A stretch of 64,000 bases of DNA from Viola odorata (Eukaryota > Streptophyta > Magnoliopsida > Malpighiales > Violaceae). The translations under genes were made by a program, and so were the position numbers. The notes under the pieces were generated by a model that was not told the origin of the DNA, made no database searches, and saw nothing but the letters and a program-made list of their open reading frames with translations. Positions 37,283-49,671 of this stretch are shown here, one piece after another (the stretch's first letter is position 1; every line of letters starts with the position of its first letter). Location of the stretch: positions 8,628,001 to 8,692,000 of the forward strand of contig OY829546.1 in assembly GCA_963691705.1 (NCBI GenBank), read 5' to 3'.

Positions 37283-37860
37283 AGCCATGTTACATTCGCT
37301 TTCCTACTAATTCTTTTCTTGCGTTTCTAGATGTCTGTTTCTGTTTTGGCACTGATGTTTCTCTTCTTGGCCCGTTTACCAGCTTTCTTTTCGGATGCGG
37401 ACGAGTCAAATACGGGACACCTTGACCTCCAAGAAGCATGGAGATACTGCTTTTCGAGCCAAGGATTTCGCAATTGCCCTTGAATGGTACAGAGAAGTGA
37501 AATTTTGCATTTAACATTTCTTATTTTCTTGATGTTATTATTATCTCGATAAATTAGAACATTATAACTAGTCGAGCGGCAAATCACGTGAGGAGCTTTA
37601 AGGTTGTTCATTCGTCTTGGGTAGTTCATTGATGGAGGAGGGGCAATGGTGTCACCAACCGTATATGCTCGGCGCTGCTTATCTTACTTGATGTGCACCA
37701 TGCAACAAGATGCTCTCACGGACCCTAAGCTACTGCTCCGTACCTTCAAGCAGCTTGCCTCTTCAGTGTTGGAATGGAGAATGATGCTCAAGAAACACTG
37801 AAGCATGCTACTAGCTTAGGTTTCCTGTTTTCTTTTTTCTTGATCTTTTGTTACTTAAGG
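37283..37860 (+). pseudogene. Truncated duplicate of the last two BSK-like exons
   Basis: The sequence matches about 35258-35880 of the BSK-like gene: the end of intron 8, exon 9, intron 9, exon 10 and the start of the 3' region. Exon 9 keeps ACTGCTTTTCGAGCCAAGGA and exon 10 keeps GGTGTCACCAACCGT. The copy has lost about 40 bases inside exon 10, carries many substitutions and lacks the kinase domain altogether. Intron sequence is included, so the copy arose from DNA duplication rather than reverse transcription. It cannot encode a working kinase. Confidence 0.85.
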
Positions 37861-38356
37861 TTTTTGTCGAATCCATCGGACTCCGTCTAAATGATTCTGA
37901 GTGTTGGTTAATCTGTTGAGTTTGTAGTTGAAAATGCAAGATTAGGTACTCGATTTCGCCCCGATTACTTTGGCTTGAATTTGGTGAATCCTAGTTATGG
38001 TATGGTCCAAAAGTTTTGCGGTCCAATTAAATCGTGACATCCACTGAAATCGTGACATTCACTGAGGTCTTTCATCAGTGAAAAACTCTCTCTATCTTGC
38101 CTTTTGGACGTAGAACATCTATTGCTATGTAAATTTTGTCAACTCCAATGGATCAATTCATGTTGAAGCACCTAAAATAATTTTTGATCTCAGATAAGTA
38201 TGGGCGCATATGTATTGATTGATACACAGACGATCTATACCTGGAATTGCAACGCATACACAGAGAACCCTAAACTATTGAATCACTCATCACAATTACA
38301 ACAACTACCTCTCGCAAGATAAATTTTTATATTCCCTCAAGATCTTTCAAATCAGT
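37861..38356. other. Spacer, probable 3' region of the RING-CH gene
   Basis: No gene seen. The part next to 38356 is probably the 3' untranslated region of the minus-strand RING-CH gene. Confidence 0.4.
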
Positions 38357-40830
38357 TTATGACGATGGCACATTGAAGTGAAAGAGCCATGATATGACAA
38401 ATGCAAATACAACACAAGCAAGAAGAAAATTCAGGAAGCGGTGTCCGTGCCAGAAGCTCCGCGTATTTGAATGGGTAGCTGATGCCGAGACTGCAGCTGT
38501 TGTTGTGCTATTGCCCGTCTCAACTGACTGCTCTATCAGCTCCGTATCGTTAGGTCCAATAACATTCCGCGCAACAGAATGGCAAATCTCGCAAGTCCTG
38601 ACATAAGCCAAAATGAATTTCATAAATATAGACGAAATAAAGATAAAACAAAATAATCGGAGCTCATATTGCATTTGCTATGGGTTCTCAGAGACATCAA
38701 GATTTTGCAGTGCTTTGCATGTTTATTTTACCCAACATAGCAGGTATAGCACATGTGGTGTGTGCAATAATGCAGCCGTAAATAGCTGGCATATAGATAG
38801 ATTGGTAGTAAAAGACAAACAATTAGAGGCAGACAAAGTGAAAGGGAAAATGGACAACACCAAGAAAAAAGAAGCCTAAATAATCTATTCACTTATAAGT
38901 ACAGTAAAGCAACAAAGAGCTTCTTCTGTGCAAAACACATAAGATTAGGAGCAACATAATTACCGCAAAATGTCAAAGAAATAGTAGGATGTAGTGATCA
39001 GGATAGAAGGCAAAAGAAATGCATAACTTGATGTGCCACAAAGACGAATCAACTTTTGGAAATTTAGCAATCAACCATGTTTTCGTGTATTATGTTACCT
39101 TGCTATCATATATAAATAACCAGCCTTGTGTATAAGCAAACAACAAGTCTTTCCAACAAAGTTTTGGTTATTTTACATGACGCAACACTTTTCATTTTGC
39201 ATCAGAAAAACGATTAATATAAGTTCCTTGCTAGTTCTAATATTCACTAGCCAGCATCAACTCTTGAATTGAAGAAGTTTGAACATAAGGCATTTTCAGA
39301 TGAAAATGAAATAAATAAGATCTATTTGGACAGGGTTGCGTAAACCTGTCCAATGGAAGCAAATAACGACCCTAAAAGCAGACAAATAATTGCCCACATC
39401 TTTCACGGATCAGGACAGTGTGCATTCAGCATTGGGATGCTCTATCGTAGTTTTGATCATGGTACTAACAATGGTACTACCCACCTTCCACAAGCAACAC
39501 TGAGAGACATGTAAGGCAGGAGAACACAAATGCACATTGCAATTAAAAGTCCCTGGATTAGCTGAGCATAAATCTTACATCCATCACAAAGATTCTACCT
39601 CATCTATTCAGAATCTTATGATGCTGAATTTTTCTACTGTGCAATACACTAAACATGTTAGACAAACAGGAAGTTGGAATCTGGCTTAGAAATGTTATAA
39701 ACGGTGCGAAACCTGTTAGCAATGATCTAATAAAAGCAACTATGTATAATAAGGCCTACAAAGTCAAATCTCCACTAACGCAAAGAATAAGAATCAGGAA
39801 AGAGCAAAGCTGAGATACCTAAACTTCTTAAAAGGCCAACTTGGGCCAGGAACCGTCATTGTATGTAGACATATCATCAGAGCAAATATCCTAACACTAC
39901 TCTTTATAGTTTATCCTTGCTTTTTTGATCAACTTGATTAACAAACACAATCTACTTTCATTTTCCCTTTTGCTCATATCATTATGTGCATCCCTCATTA
40001 TGATTTACATCTCACCAATTGCTTAACCTCTAATCAAACAAAAAAATCCAATTCTTTAGGGAGGGGGGGGGGGGGGGGGGGGGGGGTGGGGGGTGGGGGT
40101 GGGGGGAAGGAGACAGGCAAACTCTCAATTCATTAAGTGTTCTGTTTATAGAGAGTTCTCGGATGATGATAAAATTTTGATCCATGGACAGAAATCTAAC
40201 ACAAACACATCACTTGTGCTAAAAAAAACACATAACCTGAACAACGTCAAGAAGAACGGAATGACAATTTATCATTTGCAATGAACAAACGCAGTTAAAC
40301 ACACTGAGCAACCCAATCCAAAACAACACAGTTAAGTAAAGAGACAATTAGAGGAAACTTCAAAACTAGTAAGATTTCTGTAATCACTTGTTTCCTTTGA
40401 TCTTGAACCAAGCCTCAGCGCATTGTTTATGAGCAGCAGCCAAATCATCCTTACAAGAACAACCCAATTCAATGGGTAGTCCTGATTCATGACTGTTACT
40501 ATCCAAACCCAGATGGCAAATCCTACAATCCTTCTCCACTACACTCAAATGCAACTTTATTTCAGGCACCCCACTCTCCATCTCCACCTCTACTGAGCAA
40601 TCCGACACAGAAGACACCCTCCTAGAATCTAAAGCAACACAACCTACAATCTCACCATCAGACACGCAAGAGAAGCTGTAATCATCGTATGACCCTCCTG
40701 TAGTTGAATAGAACTGAGAATAGCAAGACCCATCTTCTGCATCTGAAAAGCAACTAGCTTCACTTCCAGCAACTGAGTGGCGGTGGCTCCCTTGCTCCAG
40801 ATCCAAATGGGACATTTCTAGAACTGACAT
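38357..40830 (-). CDS. RING-CH (RINGv) membrane protein, probable E3 ubiquitin ligase
   Basis: Exons 40388-40830 and 38357-38597 join in phase across a 1790-base intron, splitting the Lys codon of GNKTCEIC. The product is 227 residues. The RINGv finger is complete in C4HC3 order: Cys102, Cys105, Cys124, Cys126, His134, Cys137, Cys150 and Cys153. The intron falls between the sixth and seventh ligands. Such fingers recruit E2 enzymes, and MARCH-like members ubiquitinate membrane proteins. The N-terminal 95 residues are acidic and Ser-rich. One hydrophobic segment near the C-terminus (FLNFLLACVVFAFVISWLF) should anchor it in a membrane. Plant members of this small group have no assigned substrate. 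The ATG at 40830 is the first in the frame and leads MSVLEMSHLDLE. Confidence 0.85.
40059..40108. repeat. Poly(G) tract in the RING-CH intron
   Basis: There are 24 consecutive G's at 40063-40086, then further G runs broken by single T's, on the plus strand. On the transcribed sense strand (minus) this is a C-tract. It could form quadruplex or i-motif structures. Long G homopolymers are rare in plant nuclear DNA and are also a common site of sequencing error, so its exact length is uncertain. Confidence 0.8.
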
Positions 40831-41455
40831 TTTATGACCTTATTAAGCACATACAAGCTCAGCTCTCTTGGAGCTCAAATTACAGAACAGGAACACATAA
40901 AGATTGAAACTCTCAGCAGGTTTGAAGAATTAGCATAGGGTACATTGATTTTTAAGAAGTGGGTATTGGATTAGGTGACCCGTTTGCTACTCCATTAACG
41001 TTTTGGCTAGAAAAAATAGATGAATTTACAATATAATTTGAACCTGATTATGAGGATATATGCGAGAACAGGAGAAAAGGATGGCCTTTAATGGTGTTTG
41101 ATTGGACTAGAGGGGAGAAAACTTGGACTGGAGCAAGCACACTGCAAAGTTACATAGAAAGGTGCAGTGGTTGCACAGAAAACTGCCAGGAGTTTTCATC
41201 CATTGATAAGGTTAATGACCTAACCACTCTTAAAAAAACACACGAAAACACAGACTTTGGAAGATTTGTTGGTGTATAAGAATCTGTGTCCCATTATAGA
41301 TTCTGAACGTCGGATGGAATCAGCGCCCGTGATGAGCGAATCTTTGGTGATATCAGACGGTCCGTATTTCACAAAGACCCTCCTTTTAAGTTTTCTTCAG
41401 AGCAAATTTCAATTCAATAATTCTATCGAGTGTATATACTATAAAGAAATTAGGC
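40831..41455. other. Upstream region of the RING-CH gene
   Basis: Probable promoter of the minus-strand gene; no further feature recognised. Confidence 0.4.
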
Positions 41456-41457
41456 AA

Positions 41458-42465
41458 AGATGTTGGAGATAATTTGGCGATCAATTTTGAAGATCGATTG
41501 AATTTGTATTCAATTTTTACACGGTTAGATATTTTATAGTACCAAATATTTTGTATCGTTAGATATTTTGGTACTTAAGGACCTACTTTCAATAAACACA
41601 GTTAATTTTATCTAATTTTTCGTTAATAATATTAAAAAATAATAAAAAATCTAAAAAATAATTATAAAAAATCAGAAAAAAATATTAAAATTTTAAATTA
41701 GTAGATTTAAGTATGTGATAAAAATAATTTTAAATAATATAATATAAAACAAAAAAAATGTGAAAATAGATAATTGTGGAAAAACTAAAAATTCATAAAA
41801 TGTAAAAATAATTAATAAATACCAGTATTGCTAATATGGAAGCTTTTTTTATGAATAAATGTATTATAAATATTAAAATTATAAAAAATATTAAAATAGC
41901 ACCCTATATTTCAGATTTGCTTAAATTGCACCCTAGGTTTGTATTAATGGTCCAAATACACCCAATTAAATATTTTTTCACAATTTTAATATTCCAAAAA
42001 CCAAAAATTAATTTTCACCCATTAATTTTCAACTAGCTACACAATTTGTGAGCTGAAATTCCAATGAATTAAAATAATTATTTTATTATTTTATCGTCAT
42101 GGATTTTAATTTTTCACAATTTTAAAATTTTCATCTTTTTTCATTTTTATATGACATTATTTAAAAATATTTTTATTACATATTAAAATTACTATTTTAT
42201 AATTTTATTATTATTTTTGTGGTTTTTAAATTTGTTGTATTATTTTATAATTTCATAGTATATTTATGAGTTTTTTAATTTTTTTCTATTATTTTTTTAA
42301 TTTAAATAATTTTTTATACATAGAACGGGAAAAAAATAAAAAATTACAGAATATATGAAAAGTTGGGTGTTTGGGTGCCAAAGTGTCTAATGGTGCAAAA
42401 ATTGACTGGCAATTCAACTGATCTTCAAAGTTGAGTGCCAAAATATTTTTTGCCCAACAAATTAT
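41458..42465. mobile_element. AT-rich foldback element, possibly Mutator-like
   Basis: The left 100 bases (ATAATTTGGCGATCAATTTT, then GAAGATCGATTGAATTT) and the reverse complement of the right 100 bases (ATATTTTGGCACTCAACTTT, then GAAGATCAGTTGAATT) align with about 75-80% identity by eye. The interior is very AT-rich and has no coding capacity. Long inverted arms suggest a foldback or Mutator-like MITE. I could not find a clear target duplication. Confidence 0.5.
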
Positions 42466-42477
42466 TCTAAACAAAAG

Positions 42478-42970
42478 TAAACTACATAAAAAAATTCTAT
42501 AATTTACAAATTATTTCACTTAAATTTCTATAATTTAAAAGCGTGTAATATAAATCATATAGTTTTTTTAAAGTTACAATCTTAACATCTTAAGTGCTTA
42601 AAAAATTCAAAAAAAATTGTAAAGAATCGCAAAAAATTATGAACTTTGACAAAAATGTAATACGGTAGAATTTAATAAAATAAAAATATATATATTTACA
42701 ACTTATTTTTTACTTTATTGCTTATTAAATATATTTTTGTAGAAAAGTGCTTATCATTTTTTTCAATATTAGTTGAGTGAATTTTTCCATATTTGTTACA
42801 TTTTTTCTTAAATTTACATATTTTTTTGATTTATTTTATCATTTATTTTGAATTTTTTAATTACTAAAAATGTTAAGATTATAAATTTTAAAGAACTATA
42901 GTTTAAATTGTAAATTTATAAAGTACAGACGATTAAGCAGAATATTTTATAAACTATAAATCTTTTTACA
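42478..42970. repeat. Second AT-rich foldback repeat
   Basis: The left arm (CTATAATTTACAAATTATTT) and the right arm read in reverse (TTATAGTTTATAAAATATT) form an imperfect inverted repeat over about 100-120 bases. Similar phrases occur at 240-560 in this window, so both may belong to one AT-rich family. Ends not resolved. Confidence 0.4.
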
Positions 42971-45900
42971 TAATTTATGAAAAAAATGATGTGTTTGAAA
43001 GTGAACAAATCTGTGTCCGATGGTTATAAAATGTTCCTACTATAAAAAAAAAAAATAATCAATTTAAGTTGAACCCTTTTTTGTTACAAAATATAAAATC
43101 TGTACTTTCTGTGAGGAAGGAAGGACAATGTGAAATTATGAAAGCAAGTTAAGGGTAAATTCGGGTTTTTACTATCCGGTGTATTTTCCAAAAAATTGCA
43201 TTTTGTGAATTTACTATATTTTGTTAGTAATTTAAATTTTACAAATAATATGCAAATATCCGGGCCAAATAGGATGATCATTTTTTCCTCGATCCACTGT
43301 ACCGATTTATGGTTTGAGTTATCAATTCTATAATTAGTCCCATTTTTATAACTATAATTTCAGCTAGTAACAAATTATTTTATTTTGGAAAAAAATGAGA
43401 ATGAAAAATGACTCTGGAAGATGCATCTCAAATCGAGTATAATGAATGAGAATTAAAATTTTATTTCGAACTTTTTCCTCATATATAATTATATGAAAAA
43501 CGATGCTGGAAAAAAAGTTAGAAAGCTCCGAACTAATTATTGCCTTAAAAAATGTGGCAACACTCAAAATTACGTTTAATAAAATACGGAGGGAAAGTAT
43601 TACTTTGCGTAATGGCTGATGTGGAAACTAAACCCATGTGAGAAGTTGAACATGTCGACTGCTATGCTAGCATAGGAAATGGGCCACCAAAAAAGAGTGC
43701 CTTTGCGTGAACTACACAAAAGCTAATTACGGTAGTATTAATTTGAAGCAGAAAAGCGACTAATTGGAATATAATTTTGGCCAAAAGAGAGAAAAAGAAG
43801 AGGAAAATGATATGGACATAAATGAGAGAAGAAAACTCCAAATCTGTAGCGAATACTTTTTTTCTTTTTTACGAAGAAAACAAGGGGCAACAATCTGCCT
43901 TGATAATACTCTGACGATAAGAAAAAAATGAGTAGCTAATAAAACTCAAATATCAAAACGACAACCAATAAGCTATTAATGCGCATTAATATTCTTTATT
44001 TTATTTTTGTAGAAAAGAATGGAGAAACTCACGATAAGTAATTCACACCAGTAGTGTCATGCAAAGCAAGAAACGGAATATAAGGCATGATGCACTCTAG
44101 GTCCATAAGAGTACACGTATGATGAGAAAGAAAATCTTTAACAAAATTCGCTTTGATAACATGCACTACGTGCCGCGACTCATGTCGAGAGTTCACCTTA
44201 AATTTGATGGAACAAGTTTAAGACAGAAAATAAGTGACACCAAATAGTTAGTAATATTGTCTTCTAGGGTTATGTTTTGCTGTACCAAAAAGGAAATTCA
44301 CGCTTTTTAAATTAGTCCTTGGCGGATCACATGTATTGTATTCCTTAGCTATAGGAACTTGAACTTGAACATCTCTTTTTAAAGAAAATTATTGAGTTTG
44401 ATCTTGTTGAGCTTGTTGTTTCGTTTGATGCTTCTCAATTGATAGAAAGTAACACAACTTCTCTAGAATTCTAAAAACAAACTTATGATAAAAGGCCTGT
44501 GTTGTTACTACAAATGGGTGGTGGTATAAATGCTTCAACACTCTTACTCCGGAAAACATAAATAAAATTATATTTCATTGCGGGCAACCCAACGTAAGCC
44601 AACCTTGTTTTACTCAATAGATATACCTGTTCTGAATATGATTAGTTTCAAACATAGCAACCTCATAGATATGTGAGATTCAAAAAAATTATATATATAT
44701 ATATATATAAAACCCTCTCATTAACTGACCGTTCTCTAAAACCCTAAAAAACAGTTAATGGAAAATATCAGTGAATTTTCCAAATAAAAGGTCAGCTTAG
44801 TGGAACTAATGCACTTAATCAAGAATAATTAAGAAAGTGGAGAAGAGCAAGTAATCTTCAGTGCATTTTTGTCGTGGGGCAGGTGTTAGATGAGGAGCTA
44901 GTACAGTAGAATCTTCCATTTGGGGTTTCTAATAATTGCACTTTCAATTTTTGCACATGATGATCGGATCCACTAGATGTGTTTGTTTACCAAATAGTGA
45001 TACCTACCAGATAACACCAATACCAAATCGGCTCTTAAGAAAAAACAATCTTAAAGCTCGAACCGACACGACTCAAAAGATCTACTAGCAGCTATATATC
45101 ATCATTACGGTTCTAAAACCTCGCAAATGACCACATATTGTTAGGTAATTCTTGTCGCTATCTTCTGCTTGGGTTAATTTCACAGTTCAATTTACTCACC
45201 CTTTGCCATCCTATATGAAGGACTGAAACAGAAGTAAGAACCTGTGATAGGGCTAGATGGTCCAGTCAAAAAGCATCTACAGCTTTGACGGAGATGAGAT
45301 TCTCGGTGTTTACTTGAAACAGCAAAATAAGTAAAACTACAGGAAATAAAGTACCAAATATCAAAAGTGAAATGGTAAGAATGAAATGTGCAATTACCTA
45401 AGATGTTGGTTTGGAAAAGATGATGCACAAGTATCTGGTCTTCTGATGTTACTCTTGCACCAAACTAACAAGTTTTAGGCAAAAAAAGGAGACAAGAAAT
45501 AAGAAAAAGGTCCTACAAATTGATCGAAAATGGCTTACTAGTCTAATCCTTACCATGTGATATTACCATCTCAAGAAAGCTCCATGGTGCCTTGCTTTCA
45601 CACTTCCACTAAGAATGCCTTTAAGAAATCCTCCACACGTGGCATCATTTCTGTTGTGCAATCACAACTCAAGAAAGATCAGAAACACCTTTTTATTGCA
45701 GTTATAGAAGTTAGATGTAAGCATCCTTCAACCTGAATCAGGAAAAAAAGAGCTCACAAGCTTCCGCACACAAAGAAAGGCACAGTGCATGCATCACAGG
45801 AGTGTGGTACCACTTACTAAACTATATTAAGCACTGAATGTTTATAATTGAAGACGGCTTTCCACCTATACCCCCAGCTCCACCCAGATTGATCTTCCAT

Positions 45901-47036
45901 TGATGTATTTGATAACTTTTTTGTTTGATTAACAACAGAACAGTGTACCTCAGTAGAAGAGGTTATGAAACATGAATTCAGTTGCAGACAATAAATGGGG
46001 ACATTCAACTGAGAACCCCAGAAAGGGCTATTTGACTTCAAACCTCCATCTATTCTCATTTGCCACTCTTTGAATAGGAAAATTACTATTTTAAAAGCAC
46101 GCTAAACACCTGTTTGCTACTATCTTAAAGGCAACAGATTGCATCAATGCGAAATGACTGCCGCTGTAAGAGACCCATCATATCTTATTGCTGTGCTCGT
46201 CAGCCATTGACAGGTTAATGGCTTGAAAAGTGGTCAAAATTGTTCAAAGAAGGAGCAAATAAGACGAGAGTAAAGACCTCACGTTAACAAGCTGCTCTTG
46301 AAGTTGGTCAAGAAGCGGCCAAAGTGTCCAAGGTGAAGAAAATAATATAAAAGTGTAAGCCCTTCATCAACAGTAAGCTATTGATATTCAGTCCGTTTAA
46401 GTTTTGGTGTTAAATTGTTATCACCTCTCATTTCCAAAGGCACACAAACTGAATAGATTTTCAGTTTAATGAAAGTAAAATGGAGCATTGCATGTCACTG
46501 TGAACACAGACTAACCTAAATAGAATGTACAACTCTATTGAGCCAAACACATGCAACTATCATGCTGTATAAGCAATCATATAATGTGACAATATGGTCA
46601 AGCAGGCAATTTGGATGAACGGAACAGGTTTGAATAAAACTTAAGCAAAGAAAACATGTATACAAGTTACTAAGGCAGAAACTACATATGGCCTTGGAAG
46701 TAAAAGCTGGGCGTTGAAGCGTCATACCTGGACGACATATATGTTGTATTGCATCTAGAACAGTACATAAGGAAACATAAAAACCTTCAAACTAAAAATC
46801 TCCATGCATTTTGGAGCTCTAAGTGCAAAGAATCAAGATGCCCTAAGGAAGATCAATTTACTTGTTGTTTCCTCCATCAAGATGGAAATGGCAACTTGCC
46901 CTACTTTCTTCAAGACTTCCTGTTCATAGGCAATGCCCTGCCAGGTTGGGAGGTCTAAGTGTAAGTCATAGGATCTGCTATACGACACCCCCCCACCACC
47001 CCCCAACACCCAATCCAAGATGGAAAGGCCAATGTA
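42971..47036. other. Long intergenic region, no gene recognised
   Basis: About 4 kb of AT-rich sequence. An (AT)n run lies at 44686-44709. The part closest to the MYB gene (roughly 46.0-47.0 kb) has a less extreme base composition and may include a spliced 3' untranslated region, but no coding family is visible on either strand. Confidence 0.4.
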
Positions 47037-48316
47037 TCAGTGAACCAACTCACTTTTGAGCCAAGCCAGGTTACTAATATCTCTGGCAATTGCAGCCAAC
47101 TCAAAACTTGGAAAAGTTGGGGGGGTCTTATGGTCCACGAATTCTGGGCCCAACAGAGAATTCCTAGGATTATCATTGGTTTGGGCTTCACAGCAGCCAT
47201 GACCATATTGGTGAGGAACTGACCATTCATTATAAACCCCTTCAAGCAATTTACCAAATGCATAATCTGCTTTTGATGCTTGAATTAGAGGTCCTCGCAT
47301 TGGTACTGGCCTAGGACATGATGTAGCAATTTGTGGCCCCTCCACAGAACTATAAGCATTGAATGCGCTAACACGAGCCATGGGACGACAAAGAGTTGTC
47401 GGAACCCTTACGTCATAAGCTGGTGTAATATCTGGATTCTCCTCACCACACTGGCAATCTCTAGTATCCACAGAACTGACATCTTTTCCTTCCATAGATT
47501 TAAGTGAACTAGCATCTCCACAGGAAAGAGTTTCCTCAGAAGATGCGTTGGTTCTGTACAGGCTCGTATACTGAGCTATGATTCCAGATGCCCTCCCCAT
47601 CTTTGAAAGTTCTGTATTCCTGCGCCGTAATGTGACATTCCAATGGTTCTTGATAGCATTATCTGTTCTACCTGGTAGAAGCTTCCCATTTATTTCCATG
47701 AACTGCATGTGCTTCAGCAATGATTCGATCCTCGTCCACTGCAAAGAAATAGTTACATCATCCTTAGCGTCAAACTTGCATTGGTAACCACCATGGCGAA
47801 GAGTAGAAACCTTTACTCGCTAAGGTAGTTAAACCCATCAAATAGATCATACCAAGAACATACAAAATCTCTACATTATGAAATGGAGTAAGTTCGCAAT
47901 CTTTCAACAGTCATTAATTTAAATAATCATCAAAATCCTCAAATGAAATTCATAAATCAAAACATGAACGCAAGACAACACATCCAAACAACCTATTGAG
48001 AGAAAAACATTAGCTAGCAAGGAAATGTGACCCAAAATGCAGTAGTGGCCCAAAATTCAAGGGAAATGGTAAAATAGCTCATCAATAAGAATTAAATAGA
48101 AATACCAGTAAAAGGCTTGCGTTTAACAGAGGGATCAAGTTGATTAAACCAGCGGAGATGGCAAGACTTGCCTGAACGGCCGGGGAGTCCTGGGGCGATC
48201 AAGCACCAATTCCTCGCCCCGAACTTGCTCACTAAGTCGCTAAGTACGGCATCCTCCTCAGACGACCACGGCCCTTTAACTCTGGTAGTTGGCTTGTCAC
48301 TCGTTTCCACTTCCAT
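47037..48316 (-). pseudogene. R2R3-MYB gene (MYB1/25/109 type) with a frameshift in repeat R3
   Basis: R2R3-MYB proteins are nuclear transcription factors. Exon 1 (48106-48316) encodes MEVETSDKPTTRVKGPW and the R2 repeat. Exon 2 (47037-47738) resumes with DEDRIIAEAHAVHGNKW of R3. After that Trp the family has four residues (A-A-I-A) before KLLPGRTDNAIKNHW, but here only one base separates TGG from AAG. A net 11-base deletion near 47685 therefore shifts the frame. The in-phase reading stops at 47668-47670 after 93 residues. The rest of R3 and the conserved C-terminal block SFELAAIARDISNLAWLKS stay open in the other frame to 47037. R2 also departs from consensus: GKSCHLRWFNQLDP, where SCRLRWCNQLDP is usual (Arg to His, Cys to Phe). 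A pseudogene or recently broken gene is most likely; a sequence error is possible. Confidence 0.75.
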
Positions 48317-49671
48317 TTAGGTGTCGAGGCGGTGGCCGGTGGGTACTACTACTGGGTATTGGTTTGGTGGGAACTGGGAAACGCCTGTTGTTTAGAAGAC
48401 GGGCTACTCTGGTCGTTCTTCCTTTCACGGAGTTTACTAATGGGCCAAACATCTATAGCCCACAACCTCAATAATGGGTTTCTGCAATCTGCATCACCGA
48501 AGGACCAAATTGAATAAAAGGGACCACATAAACCAAATGTGAAACATGTGATTAAACCTTGAAATAAAATAAAAATAAAGAGTATGGCGGAACATATAAT
48601 TCTAGATTCATATACATACTAGTCAATTGTAAAATATTATTTTTATCTCAATTCTTTTTTAAGTGATGTTTTATTCCCAAAATTAAATTTTTGTTTAATT
48701 GACGTCTTTTGAAAATCCGTATTAAAAGTTATTTTTTCTGCTACTTTCTTATTGCTCGGCTACTCTACTCGGTTGTTACTTTATTAAATATTTTATTAAT
48801 TTTCTTAATCTGTGTGATTTATACGGTAATATCAGTTTAAAAAAATGAATAGAGTAATTAATACTTGTATCCAATAGTAGGGTTGACGTGTTAAAAATCA
48901 ATAATTTTATGTAACGTACATCACTAAATGAGTACAAAGAAGAAAAAGGAGCAACAAGCGTGAACTATACGTGAACTTAAAAACTTAATTGTGTTGATCT
49001 CTTATGAGTCAGATGATTACCACATCAGCCATTGACCATGTTTACTTTAATTAATTATAGGAGATTAACATTTTGCTGTCTCATTAATGCTCTTTTTATT
49101 GGAGAAGTCATTAATGTATGTTGGAACACGAAAGCTGGATTTTTGGAATGTTCCACTCATATGCACATGTTTTTTTCTATATAAAAAAAGAAATTAGTTA
49201 TATTAATATTTATAATGTGGAATCAAAATTTACGTCATAAAAATAATATGTAGTCGCATTATTACACTCTCTCTTTCCTAATATTGTTAACATTTATCCC
49301 AATTTAACATTAAAATATTAAATTATGGTCGAATTGTAATTAAGTAATTAGCTAAGTTGATAGAGGTACTTTCTTCTAAATCTTTTTTTTCTCTTTTAAG
49401 TACAATTTTTTTTTTTATAAAAAATACTCAAATGAGATTAATTAGATGAACGAGGAGAGGAAAAAATATGTGAATGACTGATGATGAGCTGAGGTGCATG
49501 ATGCCACACGTTAATTAGTTTATTTCACCTAATTGGCCTTTGGAATTAGTAAACTCTAATTTAATTATCCCGGGGGATTATAATATTTGAATCAAATATT
49601 CATGGTATTAATAAAGTACTATAGCTTAAGATTTATCTATAGATCAACAAAAATAGTACTATAGCTTAAGA
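48317..49671. other. Spacer between the MYB gene and the MULE
   Basis: The first few hundred bases are probably MYB promoter. The rest is AT-rich with no gene. At 49615-49639 and 49655-49679 a 25-base segment (AGTACTATAGCTTAAG, then ATTTATCTA) is repeated with a 40-base period, directly at the MULE insertion point. Confidence 0.45.

Noticed and set aside
46955..47263. Minus-strand 102-codon frame overlapping the MYB 3' coding part
   Set aside because: The neighbouring frame holds the conserved MYB C-terminal motif; this one has no conservation.
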